DNA of 20,477 bases from JAJPGZ01 sp038229295 (GCA_038229295.1 JBBROO010000049.1:1-20477), one strand, 5' to 3'. Shown: positions 1-8,988, counted from the stretch's first letter. Made by a program: numbers and translations. The notes: generated by a model not told the origin, from the sequence alone.

Positions 1-2
1 CC

Positions 3-659
3 ATCGGCACGATCAGAACCGCGGCCGGCCAGCCGCCGTTGAAAATCGAAGCGGGTAAGCGCGTGACCCGCAAAATAAATCTCACGTCGATTTTTTCGGT
101 GCAGGACTTCGGCGTTTATCACGTGCGCGCCCATATTTATTTCGCCGACCTGAACAAATTTTTTTATTCGCAGGCCAAAGTTTTTGAAGTGACCGACGCG
201 CGGCCAGTCTGGCAACGAACCGTCGGCATGCCGGACGGAAACGCGGGCCCGGGCAAAACGCGCACTTATTCGCTGCTGACAAATCGCTTTCCCGACCACA
301 CCTCGCTTTATGTGCGCGTGGCTGACAGCGACACTGGCATTGTCTATGCCACCTACTCGTTAGGTCACATCATCGCCTTTGACGAACCGCATGCCGATCT
401 TGACCGTAACAATCAATTGCACATCCTGCATTGCAGAGCGCCGCGCACATGGTCTTATTCCCGTGTGGGTTTAAACGGCGAATTGGTTTCGCATTCAACT
501 TTCATGGAGACGAAAACGCGACCTCGGCTCATCCACGCGGCAGATGGAATGGTCGCGGTGCGCGGTGGGATGTTGGAAGCGCCAGTGGCGGCGGCGTCCG
601 CGAATCCCGCGCCCAAATTATCGGAGCGCCCGCCAACCGTGCCTAACGAGGACCAATGA
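3..659 (+). CDS. Hypothetical protein, C-terminal part (cut by left window edge)
   Basis: The reading frame is open from the first complete codon at 3, so the protein starts outside the window; the TTG at 39 is only the first possible start inside it. About 218 residues are visible. The sequence alternates hydrophobic and polar stretches (FGVYHVRAHIYFADLNKFFYS, then TSLYVRVADSDTGIVYATYSLG), which suggests beta-sheet-rich, Ig-like or similar extracytoplasmic domains. The tail is rich in Pro and Ala. No catalytic motif is visible and I do not recognise the family. The stop overlaps the start of the downstream amidase by four bases (ATGA), so the two are probably translationally coupled, which hints at an envelope role by association only. 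Confidence 0.75.
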   Translation: MGTIRTAAGQPPLKIEAGKRVTRKINLTSIFSVQDFGVYHVRAHIYFADLNKFFYSQAKVFEVTDARPVWQRTVGMPDGNAGPGKTRTYSLLTNRFPDHTSLYVRVADSDTGIVYATYSLGHIIAFDEPHADLDRNNQLHILHCRAPRTWSYSRVGLNGELVSHSTFMETKTRPRLIHAADGMVAVRGGMLEAPVAAASANPAPKLSERPPTVPNEDQ

Positions 660-1576
660 ACGCGCGCGCTATTCGATCCACTTTCGTTCTCAGCGCATTG
701 TCCTTCACCATGTCGATCTTCGCGCTGCCACCGGCGCGCGAGTTGAATCGGTTCGAGAAAAGTCCTCCCCGCGCCACTGCTACGCCGGCGGCGGAACCGG
801 TTTCGGAACCGACATCGACAAAGCGCGAATCAACTTCGTCCGAACCACGCTCTTCCACCGTCGTCGTGCTCGATCCCGGCCACGGCGGTTTCGATCGCGG
901 TGGAATCGCCGGCCAGCGCGTCTCCGAAAGCGTCGTGAATCTCGACGTGGCCCAGCGCGTCCGACGTCAGCTCGAAGCGAGCGGTTATCGCGTAGTCATG
1001 ACGCGCAACAGCGATGTTTTCATTCCGTTAGGCACGCGCGTCGCCATCGGCAATTCATATCGCAATGGAATTTTTGTCTGCATTCATTTCAATTCCGCCA
1101 CCCGCCGCGGCGCCAACGGCATCGAAACATATTTTTACAGCCGCGAAAGTTTGGCCCTCGCCTCGGCCATTCATTACAACGTCGCCGGCGGTGCGCCTTC
1201 CCAAAATCGCGGTGTGCGTCGCCGTGGCTTTTATGTTTTGCGCAAATCGAGCATTCCCGCCGTCCTGGTCGAGTGCGGCTTCCTCACGAATCCGAGCGAA
1301 GCGCAGTACGCGCAGAGCACCGCTTATCGCGAAAAATTGGCCACGGAAATAACCCGCGGGATTCGCTCGCGCGCTTCCGTCGGCGGTTCTTCGCGCGTCG
1401 CTGCGTCCGATTCCGTTCCGCTTCAGCCGTTCATCGACCAGACCAGAATGCGCAATTCCGACGTCGGAAAATCCAAGCGCATCTCGAAGAAAAGCAAATC
1501 GTCCAAACACAAAAAATCCTCCAGCTCCACCAGTAGCGCGAAGAAAAAATCTTCTTCGGCCGAATCGGAGAATTAA
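656..1576 (+). CDS. N-acetylmuramoyl-L-alanine amidase (Amidase_3), secreted
   Basis: Cleaves the amide bond between N-acetylmuramic acid and the stem peptide of peptidoglycan. The 306-residue product starts with a signal peptide (about 1-23). A Pro/Ala/Thr linker follows, then the catalytic domain (about 67-238). The Amidase_3 zinc ligands are visible: H76 in LDPGHGG, E91 in the SESVVNLDVA segment and H144 in CIHFNS. The catalytic Glu is E206 in LVECGFLTN. The C-terminus (about 272-306) is a low-complexity Lys/Ser tail, possibly a wall- or DNA-like polyanion-binding tail (inference). The ATG at 656 follows a GAGG-type ribosome site and overlaps the upstream stop. It is not accompanied by AMIN or SPOR domains, so it differs from classical AmiC. 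One copy of the repeated 10-mer (711-720) encodes part of the signal peptide (MSIF). Confidence 0.93.
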   Translation: MNARAIRSTFVLSALSFTMSIFALPPARELNRFEKSPPRATATPAAEPVSEPTSTKRESTSSEPRSSTVVVLDPGHGGFDRGGIAGQRVSESVVNLDVAQRVRRQLEASGYRVVMTRNSDVFIPLGTRVAIGNSYRNGIFVCIHFNSATRRGANGIETYFYSRESLALASAIHYNVAGGAPSQNRGVRRRGFYVLRKSSIPAVLVECGFLTNPSEAQYAQSTAYREKLATEITRGIRSRASVGGSSRVAASDSVPLQPFIDQTRMRNSDVGKSKRISKKSKSSKHKKSSSSTSSAKKKSSSAESEN

Positions 1577-1577
1577 T

Positions 1578-3050
1578 TTGGAGTCGCCGATTGTCAGTTC
1601 GGCGCAAATGCGAGAAGCGGAGGAAGCCGCTTTCGCGCGCGGCGTCGCGGTTGAAGCATTGATGGATGAAGCCGGCGCCGGCATTGCCGGCGTCGTGCAA
1701 AAGTTTTTTTCGAATCCGGGAAGATGCATCGTCTTTGCCGGCAAAGGAAACAACGGCGGCGACGCGCTTGTGGCGGCCGAAAATTTGCAGCGCCGCGGTT
1801 GGAAGATCGACATCCAACTTTCGTCGCCGGAAGAAACGGGCAACGAGCTGATGCAAAAAAAACTCCGCATGTTGCGCGAAGCCGAACTTTCCAGCGAGCG
1901 CTCACGTTCACCGCTGATTGTTCTCGATGGCCTCCTCGGCCTCGGCGCGAAACATCTTTTGCGCGAGCCGATCCGCAGCGCCGCGCGCGAGATTAATCGC
2001 CTGCGTCGCGAGGAAAACGCTTTCGTTTTCGCGGTCGATCTCCCCAGCGGCATGGACAGCGATTCCGGCGAGACTGATCCGGAAGATTGTGTCGTGGCCG
2101 ACTTCACCGTCGCCATCGGTTTCGCCAAGCATGGTCTCATTGTCGATCCTGCGCTCGATTACGTCGGCCGCATCGAGGTGGTTCCACTTGTCGATCTTGC
2201 CCTGCCGGAACTCAGGCCTAACGAACTGCTGGCCACCGCCCGCTCGCTTGCTCCACTTTTGCCGCGCCGAAAATTCGGCGCCTACAAAAATCAGTTCGGT
2301 CGCGTCGGCGTCGTCGCCGGCTCGGAAGGTTTCGTGGGCGCGGCTCTCATGACGACGGAGGGCGCTCTGCGCGCCGGCGCCGGCCTCGTCGAACTGTTCG
2401 TCCCCAAAGAAATTTATCCGATCGTGGCCGCCGCCGCGCCCGCCGAAGCAATGGTCAAATCGGTGAAGTCGTATAAAGATTTGCTCGACGAAAAAATGGA
2501 TGTCTGGGCAGTGGGTCCCGGGCTCGGATTGGAACGCGCCGCCGAAATTATTCGTCTTATCGAACGCGTCGAACAGCCGATGGTCATCGATGCCGATGCT
2601 TTGAACGCGCTTCATGGCAAGATCGCGATGTTAAAACATTGCGCCGGTCCGCGTTTGTTGACGCCGCATCCCGGCGAGATGGATCGCCTGGTTGAATCTG
2701 GGAAAATGTCTCGCGCCGGCCGCGCGCGCACTTTCTGCGAACATTTTCCGGTGACCCTTTTGCTCAAGGGCAGCCGCACGGTCGTCTCCGAACGCAACCA
2801 GCCGCTCAGTTATAATTCGACCGGCCATCCGGGAATGGCGACCGGAGGAATGGGCGACGTGCTGACCGGCGTCTGCGCCGGATTGATCGCGCAGAAGTTG
2901 TCGATCTACGACGCCGCGCGCGTCGGCGCCTGGGTTTGCGGCAGCGCCGCCGAGATGTCGATCTTTCATTCCGGCGCCAGTCAGGAATCGCTCTTGCCGC
3001 GAGATGTGCTGGATCATCTTGGTCAGGCGTTTAACGACATGCGAGCTTAG
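1578..3050 (+). CDS. nnrD: Bifunctional NAD(P)H-hydrate epimerase / ADP-dependent NAD(P)HX dehydratase
   Basis: Repairs hydrated NADH and NADPH: the N-terminal domain epimerises R- and S-NAD(P)HX and the C-terminal domain dehydrates S-NAD(P)HX using ADP. The product has 490 residues, close to the E. coli two-domain enzyme. The YjeF_N half (1-210) shows GNNGGD at 57-62, VLDGLLGLG near 115-123 and AVDLPSGMDSDSG at 152-164. The ribokinase-like half (about 228-485) shows the KFGAYKNQFGRVGVVAGS entry, AVGPGLG, VIDADALNAL, LTPHPGEM, LLLKGS and GMATGGMGDVL with the catalytic Asp at about 427. The start is TTG at 1578, with GGAG seven bases upstream and one base after the amidase stop; an ATG at 1608 is the alternative. 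It sits in a tight co-directional run with the amidase and the M50 protease. Confidence 0.95.
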   Translation: MESPIVSSAQMREAEEAAFARGVAVEALMDEAGAGIAGVVQKFFSNPGRCIVFAGKGNNGGDALVAAENLQRRGWKIDIQLSSPEETGNELMQKKLRMLREAELSSERSRSPLIVLDGLLGLGAKHLLREPIRSAAREINRLRREENAFVFAVDLPSGMDSDSGETDPEDCVVADFTVAIGFAKHGLIVDPALDYVGRIEVVPLVDLALPELRPNELLATARSLAPLLPRRKFGAYKNQFGRVGVVAGSEGFVGAALMTTEGALRAGAGLVELFVPKEIYPIVAAAAPAEAMVKSVKSYKDLLDEKMDVWAVGPGLGLERAAEIIRLIERVEQPMVIDADALNALHGKIAMLKHCAGPRLLTPHPGEMDRLVESGKMSRAGRARTFCEHFPVTLLLKGSRTVVSERNQPLSYNSTGHPGMATGGMGDVLTGVCAGLIAQKLSIYDAARVGAWVCGSAAEMSIFHSGASQESLLPRDVLDHLGQAFNDMRA

Positions 3051-3056
3051 ATCGAC

Positions 3057-3932
3057 ATGGAACTTTATCCTAACGACCCCGCGCTGGCGGCGCCGCCGCG
3101 CCAAAACGAAAGCTGGCAGGCGCGCACGAAGAAAGCGCTCGGACCGATCGGCTTTGTCATCGTGATGATCGCGAAGTTTTTCGCGAAGCTGAAATTCTTC
3201 ATTCTGCCGGCACTGAAATTTCTGCCGGTACTGTTGAAATCTGGCGGCACCATGCTGCTCATGATCGGCGTCTACACCGCGATGTGGGGTTGGAAATTCG
3301 CGGTCGGATTTGTGGTGCTGCTGCTCGTGCACGAATGCGGCCATTTACTCGTGGCGAAAAAATTCGGACTCAAAGTGGGCGCGCCCGTTTTCATTCCATT
3401 CATGGGCGCGTTCATCGCGTTAAAGGACGCGCCGAAAAATGCCTGGATGGAAGCATGTGTCGGCATCGGCGGGCCGATGCTGGGCTCGTTAGGCGCGCTC
3501 GTCTGCAATTCCATCGGCGAATTTTTTGACGCGCCGATTTTCATCGCGCTGGCGTGGCTCGGTTACTTTCTCAATCTGTTTAATCTCACACCCGTTGGCA
3601 TGCTCGATGGCGGTCGTATTGCCAGCGCGATGTCGCGCTGGCTTTGGATTCCCGGGTTCGCCGTGCTGCTCTGGTTCGGTTGGCAATATCCGAATTTCAT
3701 CGTCTGGCTGATGGTCATCCTGTCCGTGCCGCGCATCATCTCGCTCTTCCGCAAACGCACGGAGGAAGAGCGCCGCTACTACGAAGTCTCACCGCCGCGG
3801 CGATTGACGATGTCGATCTTGTACTTCGGTCTCATCGCCGTCCTCGTTTTCGGAATGCTTCTGGCGCAACGCGACCTGAACAACTACGGCGTCCGCGCGC
3901 ATGGCCAGGGACAGGACGCGGTCGCGCAGTAA
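3057..3932 (+). CDS. M50 (site-2-protease-like) membrane metalloprotease
   Basis: A 291-residue polytopic membrane protein with zinc-protease motifs: HECGH at 92-96 inside the hydrophobic segment LLLVHECGHLLVAKKFGL, and NLTPVGMLDGGRIAS at 176-190, where D184 would be the third ligand. Together these define the M50 family, which cuts substrates within or next to the membrane. Roughly five to six hydrophobic segments are visible, including a C-terminal one at about 251-270. No PDZ or CBS domain is present, so this is a minimal form like SpoIVFB/YdiL-type members rather than RseP. The start ATG lies six bases after the nnrD stop, and a 9/10 copy of the repeated word bridges that gap (TAGATCGACA, 3048-3057). 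The stop directly abuts the stop of the convergent gene. The substrate is unknown. Confidence 0.88.
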   Translation: MELYPNDPALAAPPRQNESWQARTKKALGPIGFVIVMIAKFFAKLKFFILPALKFLPVLLKSGGTMLLMIGVYTAMWGWKFAVGFVVLLLVHECGHLLVAKKFGLKVGAPVFIPFMGAFIALKDAPKNAWMEACVGIGGPMLGSLGALVCNSIGEFFDAPIFIALAWLGYFLNLFNLTPVGMLDGGRIASAMSRWLWIPGFAVLLWFGWQYPNFIVWLMVILSVPRIISLFRKRTEEERRYYEVSPPRRLTMSILYFGLIAVLVFGMLLAQRDLNNYGVRAHGQGQDAVAQ

Positions 3933-5588
3933 TCAATTCGCGGCGACAGCGGCGAAGACTTTCTCCGGGTCGAGTCCGATTTTGCGCAAGATCGACAAGA
4001 ACCTTTTGTCCGGATGCAGCGGCGCGAACTCGGGAATGATCCCGATGTTGTGCAGAGACGATGAACGATCTTCACACGCACGCTCGATCCACTTGAGCGC
4101 CTCATCATATTCGCCGAGCGCGACGTAAACAAAAGCGATCGCATCGCCGGGCGTATAAACGCGCTTCGCCATCGTGCCGTTAAGAGCGGCGAGCGCTTCT
4201 TCGCGCCGGCCCATCTTGGCGTAAAGAATTGCGAGACCGATACCTGGTCGTCCGGTAAACGCGGACGCTTTTTGGTAGAGCGAGATCGCTTCGTCAAAGC
4301 GGCCCAAGTCGCGATACAACGCCGCGAGTGATGGCGGACCGTAGAGAGAATTTGGATCGAGCTGGATCGAACGTTCTCCTTCGACAATGGCAAGATCGAC
4401 AAGGCCGAAGTAGCGATACAGATCGCAGGCAAAATTGCTGACCCAGAGCGACGCCGGATCGATCTTCGAAGTTCGTTCGAGAAACGCGAGCGCTTGTTCG
4501 CGATCTCCACGCTGCGCGAAGAGCGATGCCGAAAAGTAATTCGAGGTCGTCGAGTTGGGATCCAGTTCGACCGCGCGCGCAAACGCGGCGGCGGCGCCAT
4601 CGAGGTCCCAATCCAGAATGCGTTTCGTTTCACCGAGATAGACGTGCGCCTCGGCATCTTCATTGTCGATCTTGAGTGCGTTCACCGCCGCATCCCGTAC
4701 TTTCGGATAAGCCTCGCGCGGCGCTTCGAAAGCATCGGCGATCCACAACCAGGATTTCGCCATGCCGCTGTAGGCGCGAGCAAATTGCGGATCGATCTGC
4801 AATGCGCGTTCGAAAAATTCCAGACTGCGCCGCAGCGATTCCTCCGTACTTTTGTCCGACCAGAACAGGCCCTGCAAATAAACTTCGTATGCTTCGGTGT
4901 TACCGATGCGCGAAGCGGGCGGCGCCGTAATCTTGAGTTTCAATTTCAGTGCATCGACGATTGCGTGCGTGATTTCATCCTGCAGCGCGAAGATTCCCTG
5001 AAACTCGCGCTCGAATGTTTCCGACCAAAGCGTGAACCCATCGCCGGGATCAGTCAGTTCCGCGGTGATGCGGACGCGATTTCCGTCGCGGCGAATACTT
5101 CCCTCGAGCACATGCTCGACGTTCAGTTTGGACGCGACCTCGCTGAGATCGACCTGCTTGTCCTTGAACCAAAAGGAAGATCGCCGCGCGGCCACACGCA
5201 GACCGTCGATCTTCGCCAGCGCAATTTGAATTTCCTCGGCGATGCCATCGCCAAGATAATCGCGATCTTCCGATGCGGTCAGATCGTTGAAGGGCAAAAC
5301 GGCGATCGATTTTTCGTTCGAAGGCGTGGACGGAACGATGTCGATCTTATCGTCCGTGCGTTTGATCCCCTGTCGGGTGAAATCGTAAATCCACGCAAAC
5401 ACGAGCGCGACCGGAAAGCCAAGCGCGATTAACAAAACGGACAAACGCACACTCCAATGCGGAATTTCGAACACCGGAAAAACCTGCGTGATGATCTGCA
5501 CGAGCAACCAACTGACGACCGCGTAGGTCACAGCGACGCGATAAACTTTGCGGCGCTTGAGCTCGGCGAAAAACTTTTTCGGGTCCAC
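3933..5588 (-). CDS. Membrane-anchored TolB-like/TPR protein
   Basis: 551 residues starting at a GTG. The N-terminus (MDPKKFFAELKRRKVYRVAV) leads into two transmembrane helices at about 18-36 and 48-67. A segment with SIAVLPFNDLTASEDRDYLGDGIAEEI at about 94-120 begins a TolB-N/FlgO-like domain to about 215, which also has VLEGSIRRDGNRVRITAELTD. The C-terminal half (about 230-545) is made of TPR units, for example FFERALQIDPQFARAY, FARAVELDPNS and YALGEYDEALKWIERA-type repeats. This architecture is common in proteins that also carry adenylate cyclase or serine/threonine kinase domains; neither is present here, so it is a stand-alone scaffold or sensor of unknown partner. It is convergent with the M50 gene with no base between stops, and divergent from uvrB. 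Confidence 0.85.
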   Translation of the reverse strand: MDPKKFFAELKRRKVYRVAVTYAVVSWLLVQIITQVFPVFEIPHWSVRLSVLLIALGFPVALVFAWIYDFTRQGIKRTDDKIDIVPSTPSNEKSIAVLPFNDLTASEDRDYLGDGIAEEIQIALAKIDGLRVAARRSSFWFKDKQVDLSEVASKLNVEHVLEGSIRRDGNRVRITAELTDPGDGFTLWSETFEREFQGIFALQDEITHAIVDALKLKLKITAPPASRIGNTEAYEVYLQGLFWSDKSTEESLRRSLEFFERALQIDPQFARAYSGMAKSWLWIADAFEAPREAYPKVRDAAVNALKIDNEDAEAHVYLGETKRILDWDLDGAAAAFARAVELDPNSTTSNYFSASLFAQRGDREQALAFLERTSKIDPASLWVSNFACDLYRYFGLVDLAIVEGERSIQLDPNSLYGPPSLAALYRDLGRFDEAISLYQKASAFTGRPGIGLAILYAKMGRREEALAALNGTMAKRVYTPGDAIAFVYVALGEYDEALKWIERACEDRSSSLHNIGIIPEFAPLHPDKRFLSILRKIGLDPEKVFAAVAAN

Positions 5589-5659
5589 GTTAAGGCGAGT
5601 TAAAACTTTTTGGCCGTCGATTCACAAGCGCAACATCGCGGGTGATGCTAATTTGCGCG

Positions 5660-7855
5660 ATGGCCTTTCGCCTCGAGTCGAACTACCAGCCGCGCGGCGA
5701 TCAGGCTCAGGCCATCGCCAAGTTGACCAAGTCGATCGAGGCCGGCAATCGGCATCAAACGTTGCTCGGCGTGACCGGTTCCGGGAAAACATTTAGCGTC
5801 GCCAACGTCATCCGTGACATGGACCGGCCGACGCTCGTCATCTCGCACAACAAAACTTTGGCGGCTCAGCTTTACTCCGAGTTTAAACAATTCTTTCCGC
5901 ATAATGCGGTCGAATATTTCGTTAGCTACTTCGATTACTACCAGCCCGAAGCTTACATTCCGCGCTCGGACACCTACATCGAGAAGGACTCGTCGATCAA
6001 TGAAGAGATCGAGCGTCTGCGACTTTCGGCGACGAGCGCGCTGCTTTCGCGCCGCGACACCATTGTCGTGGCCAGCGTGTCGTGCATCTACGGCGTGACT
6101 TCGCCGGAAGATTATTTGCGCATGTTGCTGACCGTGAAAAAGGGGCAGCGGATCAGTCGCGAAGCGGTGCTCAGCCGTTTGATCGACATGTTGTATGAGC
6201 GCAACGACATGAATTTTTCGCGCGGAAAATTTCGGGTGCGCGGCGATGTCGTCGAAGTTTATCCCGCGACCGCGGATGAGGAAGCGATCCGCCTCGAATT
6301 TTTCGGCGACGAAATCGACGCCATCACGCGCTTTGATCCACTCACCGGCCACGCGCGCGAAGCGCTCACCGTCATCACTTTTTATCCGGCGAAGCAATTC
6401 GTGACGCCGGCGGACAAACTAAATCGCGCGCTTAGTTCCATCCGGAACGAACTCGAACATCGCATTGTCGATCTTGAATCGCAGTCGAAGCTTCTCGAGG
6501 CGCAGCGGCTGCGCATGCGTACGGAATACGATCTCGAGATGTTGCAGGAGATGGGATTCTGTAACGGCATCGAGAATTATTCGCGCCATCTCTCCGGGCG
6601 AGCGCCGGGCTCGAAACCATTCACGCTCCTCGATTTTTTCCCGAAGGATTTCCTGCTCGTGATCGACGAATCCCACGCCACTATCCCGCAAATCGGCGGC
6701 ATGTACGAAGGCGACAAATCGCGCAAGACGGTGCTGGTAAATTACGGATTTCGACTGCCAAGCGCGCTCGATAATCGTCCGCTCAATTTCGACGAGTTCA
6801 TGAAGACGACGAACCAGGTCATCTATGTGAGCGCGACGCCAGCCGAGTTCGAAATTCAAAACAGCGTGGTGGGCAATGAAGGCTACTTTCCGCACAAACG
6901 GCAGCGCATCGGCGACAACGAACTCGTTCCATTTGTGTTACCGGGCGAAGGGAAAAAAGACGTCGTGCTCAGTCGAACGGACGAACCGCCGGAAGAATTC
7001 GATGTTCACACGCCGGGCAAACCTCTCGTGGTCGAACAAATTATTCGCCCGACCGGACTTCTCGATCCAAGAATCACGATCAAACCGCTCAAGCATCAAA
7101 TCGACGATACGATCGAGCTTTGTCGAGAGCGCGTGGAAAAAAACGAACGTATACTTGTCACCACCCTAACGAAACGCACGGCGGAAGATCTCGCGGATTA
7201 TCTGCGCGATGTCGGACTGAAGGTGCGTTATCTCCACAGCGACATCGACACGATCGAGCGGGTGGAGATTTTGCGCGGGTTGCGCGCGGCGGATTTCGAC
7301 ATTCTCGTCGGCATCAATCTGCTGCGCGAAGGTCTCGATCTTCCAGAAGTTTCGTTAGTCTGCATTCTCGACGCGGACAAAGAAGGATTTTTGCGCAGCC
7401 AAACCTCGCTCATCCAAACGGCCGGTCGCGCCGCGCGTCACATCAACGGCGAGGTCGTTCTCTTTGCCGACCAAATTACGCAGAGCATGCAGGCGTTGAT
7501 TTCCATTTCCGAATATCGGCGCACCAAGCAGATGGAGTATAACGAGAAGCACAACATCACGCCGCAAACCGTCCGCCGCGCCGTCCAGGAAAGTTTGCAC
7601 ACCATTTTGCGCGGGCGCGAGATCGCATCCGCTGTCATCAACGAGGCCGGCGGCAATTTCGATCTTACTGAATTATTGCGCGAGCTGGAGGACGAGATGC
7701 AACGCGCGTCAGCGAATTTGGAATTCGAACGCGCGGCGCTGTTGCGCGATCAAATCATGGAAGTGAAGAGCGGCACCGGTCTCTCGAAGATCGAACCGAA
7801 ACGCCGACCGGTGAAATACACGCGCAACTCTGGGCGAAGACGCTCCCGCGTTTAG
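5660..7855 (+). CDS. uvrB: UvrABC excinuclease subunit B
   Basis: Damage-verification helicase of nucleotide excision repair; it is loaded by UvrA and recruits UvrC. From the ATG at 5660 the product has 731 residues and begins MAFRLESNYQPRGDQAQAI, matching the conserved family start; the in-frame GTG 5642 and ATG 5645 add only six or five poorly conserved residues. Walker A GVTGSGKT is at 37-44, the DNA-inserting beta-hairpin region (YYQPEAYIPRSDTYIEKD) is around 93-110, DESH is at 336-339, and YVSATPAEFE follows at 389-398. The C-terminal helicase half has TLTKRTAEDL, HSDIDTIER and QTAGRAARH. The C-terminal UVR motif (ELEDEMQRASANLEFERAA) binds UvrC. The stop TAG is the first base triplet of a TAGCTG that leads into the left 89-bp repeat. 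I see no canonical LexA box in 5589-5659. Confidence 0.98.
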   Translation: MAFRLESNYQPRGDQAQAIAKLTKSIEAGNRHQTLLGVTGSGKTFSVANVIRDMDRPTLVISHNKTLAAQLYSEFKQFFPHNAVEYFVSYFDYYQPEAYIPRSDTYIEKDSSINEEIERLRLSATSALLSRRDTIVVASVSCIYGVTSPEDYLRMLLTVKKGQRISREAVLSRLIDMLYERNDMNFSRGKFRVRGDVVEVYPATADEEAIRLEFFGDEIDAITRFDPLTGHAREALTVITFYPAKQFVTPADKLNRALSSIRNELEHRIVDLESQSKLLEAQRLRMRTEYDLEMLQEMGFCNGIENYSRHLSGRAPGSKPFTLLDFFPKDFLLVIDESHATIPQIGGMYEGDKSRKTVLVNYGFRLPSALDNRPLNFDEFMKTTNQVIYVSATPAEFEIQNSVVGNEGYFPHKRQRIGDNELVPFVLPGEGKKDVVLSRTDEPPEEFDVHTPGKPLVVEQIIRPTGLLDPRITIKPLKHQIDDTIELCRERVEKNERILVTTLTKRTAEDLADYLRDVGLKVRYLHSDIDTIERVEILRGLRAADFDILVGINLLREGLDLPEVSLVCILDADKEGFLRSQTSLIQTAGRAARHINGEVVLFADQITQSMQALISISEYRRTKQMEYNEKHNITPQTVRRAVQESLHTILRGREIASAVINEAGGNFDLTELLRELEDEMQRASANLEFERAALLRDQIMEVKSGTGLSKIEPKRRPVKYTRNSGRRRSRV

Positions 7856-7859
7856 CTGT

Positions 7860-7948
7860 AGGTGGATCGCGACCTCCGGGCGCGATGTTAAAACAAATGC
7901 GCCTCCGGCGCCTAACTTACCAACGCGCTCGGAGATCGCGTTCCACCT
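7860..7948. repeat. 89-bp MITE/REP-like element, left copy
   Basis: This 89-bp block is the reverse complement of 8866-8954 with only three differences (86/89 by eye). Within the block, the outer 25 bases at each end (AGGTGGATCGCGACC... and its partner ...CGCGTTCCACCT) are themselves imperfect inverted repeats with three mismatches, and the centre holds a small GCGCC/GGCGC hairpin. It therefore has the form of a small non-autonomous element or REPIN. It lies between the uvrB stop and the peptidase start, fills nearly all of that 121-bp gap, and contains CCTAAC. No transposase is present in the window. Confidence 0.85.
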
Positions 7949-7976
7949 CGCACGAAATCCGCTACGTGAATCGGCC

Positions 7977-8867
7977 ATGCGATTGTCGATCTTATCCTTG
8001 TCGATCTTGTGCGCGCTCGGCGCCGAAGCGCAGATCAACGACTCGACTTCGCTGACCGAGGTCGAGTTCTCGCGCTTAAGCCAACACGACCCGAATCCGT
8101 TAGGCGAAAAAGCGCTCGCCATTAATCCGGAACAATGGAAGCACGCCGAGAGCGAACATTTCATTTATCACTTCGTTCACACCTACGTCGCCACGCCGGT
8201 TTCGATCGAAGCAGAATTTCACTATCGCGTCGTGACCCAAGAGCTGGAGCGCGAGCCGCTCACGACCGACACCAAATCGCACATCTACATTTTCGAGCGG
8301 CCGGAAGATTGGCAGCAATTTCAATCGTTCGGTCAGTTGGAAAAATGGACCGGTGGAATCCATTCCGCCGGGAGTCTGTTCGTGCAACGCGACCCGCGAA
8401 ATAAATTCTCCGGCAATGTGCTCGGGCATGAGATCGTTCATCTCGTCATGCATCGTTTCTATCCGGACGGCATCCCCTGCTGGCTCGACGAAGGAATGGC
8501 GCAATACATCTCCAAAAGTGCGCACGCCAGTTATGAGCGCGCGCGCGGCTACCTCGCCCGGCCGCACTCGGAAGCCATCGCGCTGAGCGAATTGTTTCCA
8601 ATTCCCACGCTTGTCGCCATCACGCACCCGCCTTCCGATCACGTCACCACGTTTTACGACGAATCAGAGCGCCTCGTCCGTTTTCTTGCCGCCACCGACA
8701 AACGCAACTTCCTCGCCCTGGTCGATCTTTTAGGACGGCATCAACCATTCGAGTCCGCGCTCAGCCGCATTTATGTCGGCAGCTTTGTTAGCCCGGCGGC
8801 ACTCGAAGAAAAATTTCGCGAATACGCCACCAAAGATTTCGGAACAACGCTGCAGCAAAGCGAGTAG
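7977..8867 (+). CDS. Secreted gluzincin-type (peptidase MA-like) metallopeptidase
   Basis: 296 residues from ATG 7977, with an N-terminal signal peptide of about 18 residues (MRLSILSLSILCALGAEA). The zinc signature HEIVH is at 151-155 and the third ligand is the Glu of WLDEGMAQY (E172). HExxH followed 16-17 residues later by DEG-A-Y is the pattern of peptidase MA-like gluzincins, often annotated as basic secretory or M1/M61-like domains. A YxxSERLVRFLA helix follows. Substrate unknown. The gene is flanked on both sides by inverted copies of the 89-bp element, and the right copy supplies its TAG stop. Two adjacent copies of the 10-mer (7984-7993 and 7999-8008) encode the LSIL-SLSIL core of the signal peptide. 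Confidence 0.85.
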   Translation: MRLSILSLSILCALGAEAQINDSTSLTEVEFSRLSQHDPNPLGEKALAINPEQWKHAESEHFIYHFVHTYVATPVSIEAEFHYRVVTQELEREPLTTDTKSHIYIFERPEDWQQFQSFGQLEKWTGGIHSAGSLFVQRDPRNKFSGNVLGHEIVHLVMHRFYPDGIPCWLDEGMAQYISKSAHASYERARGYLARPHSEAIALSELFPIPTLVAITHPPSDHVTTFYDESERLVRFLAATDKRNFLALVDLLGRHQPFESALSRIYVGSFVSPAALEEKFREYATKDFGTTLQQSE

Positions 8868-8954
8868 GTGGAACGCGATCTCCGAGCGCGTTGGTAAGTT
8901 AGGCGCCGAAGGCGCATTTATTTTGACATCGCGCCCGGAGGTCGCGATCCACCT
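8866..8954. repeat. 89-bp MITE/REP-like element, right copy (inverted)
   Basis: Inverted partner of 7860-7948, differing at three positions. It begins inside the stop codon of the peptidase gene (TAGGTGG, where the A and G of TAG are the first bases of the element) and ends one base before a copy of the 10-mer (8955-8964). The two copies translate to near-identical peptides on opposite strands (RWNAISERVGKLGA...), which independently confirms that they are inverted copies. The element belongs to the peptidase/holA intergenic space and not to the holA coding sequence. Confidence 0.85.
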
Positions 8955-8988
8955 TGTCGATCTTGCGTGCCCGTGCGAAAACCTTTAC

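Noticed and set aside
544..1536. Arg-rich 330-codon frame over the amidase
   Set aside because: Overlaps the well-supported amidase in another frame, has shadow-like composition (high Arg, Ser) and no recognisable domain.
1055..2140. 361-codon minus-strand frame across amidase and nnrD
   Set aside because: Spans the boundary of two confident plus-strand genes and has no motif; antisense shadow of GC-rich codons.
4494..5432. 312-codon plus-strand frame opposite the TPR gene
   Set aside because: The opposite strand has a clear TolB/TPR protein; this frame is a shadow.
5589..5659. LexA box or SOS promoter before uvrB
   Set aside because: Looked for GAAC-N4-GTTC and CTGT-N8-ACAG patterns and found none; only direct GTTAA repeats of doubtful meaning.
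8773..8988. Upstream extension of the holA frame to 8773
   Set aside because: It overlaps the peptidase gene and translates the 89-bp inverted repeat; holA family homology begins only after about 9000.
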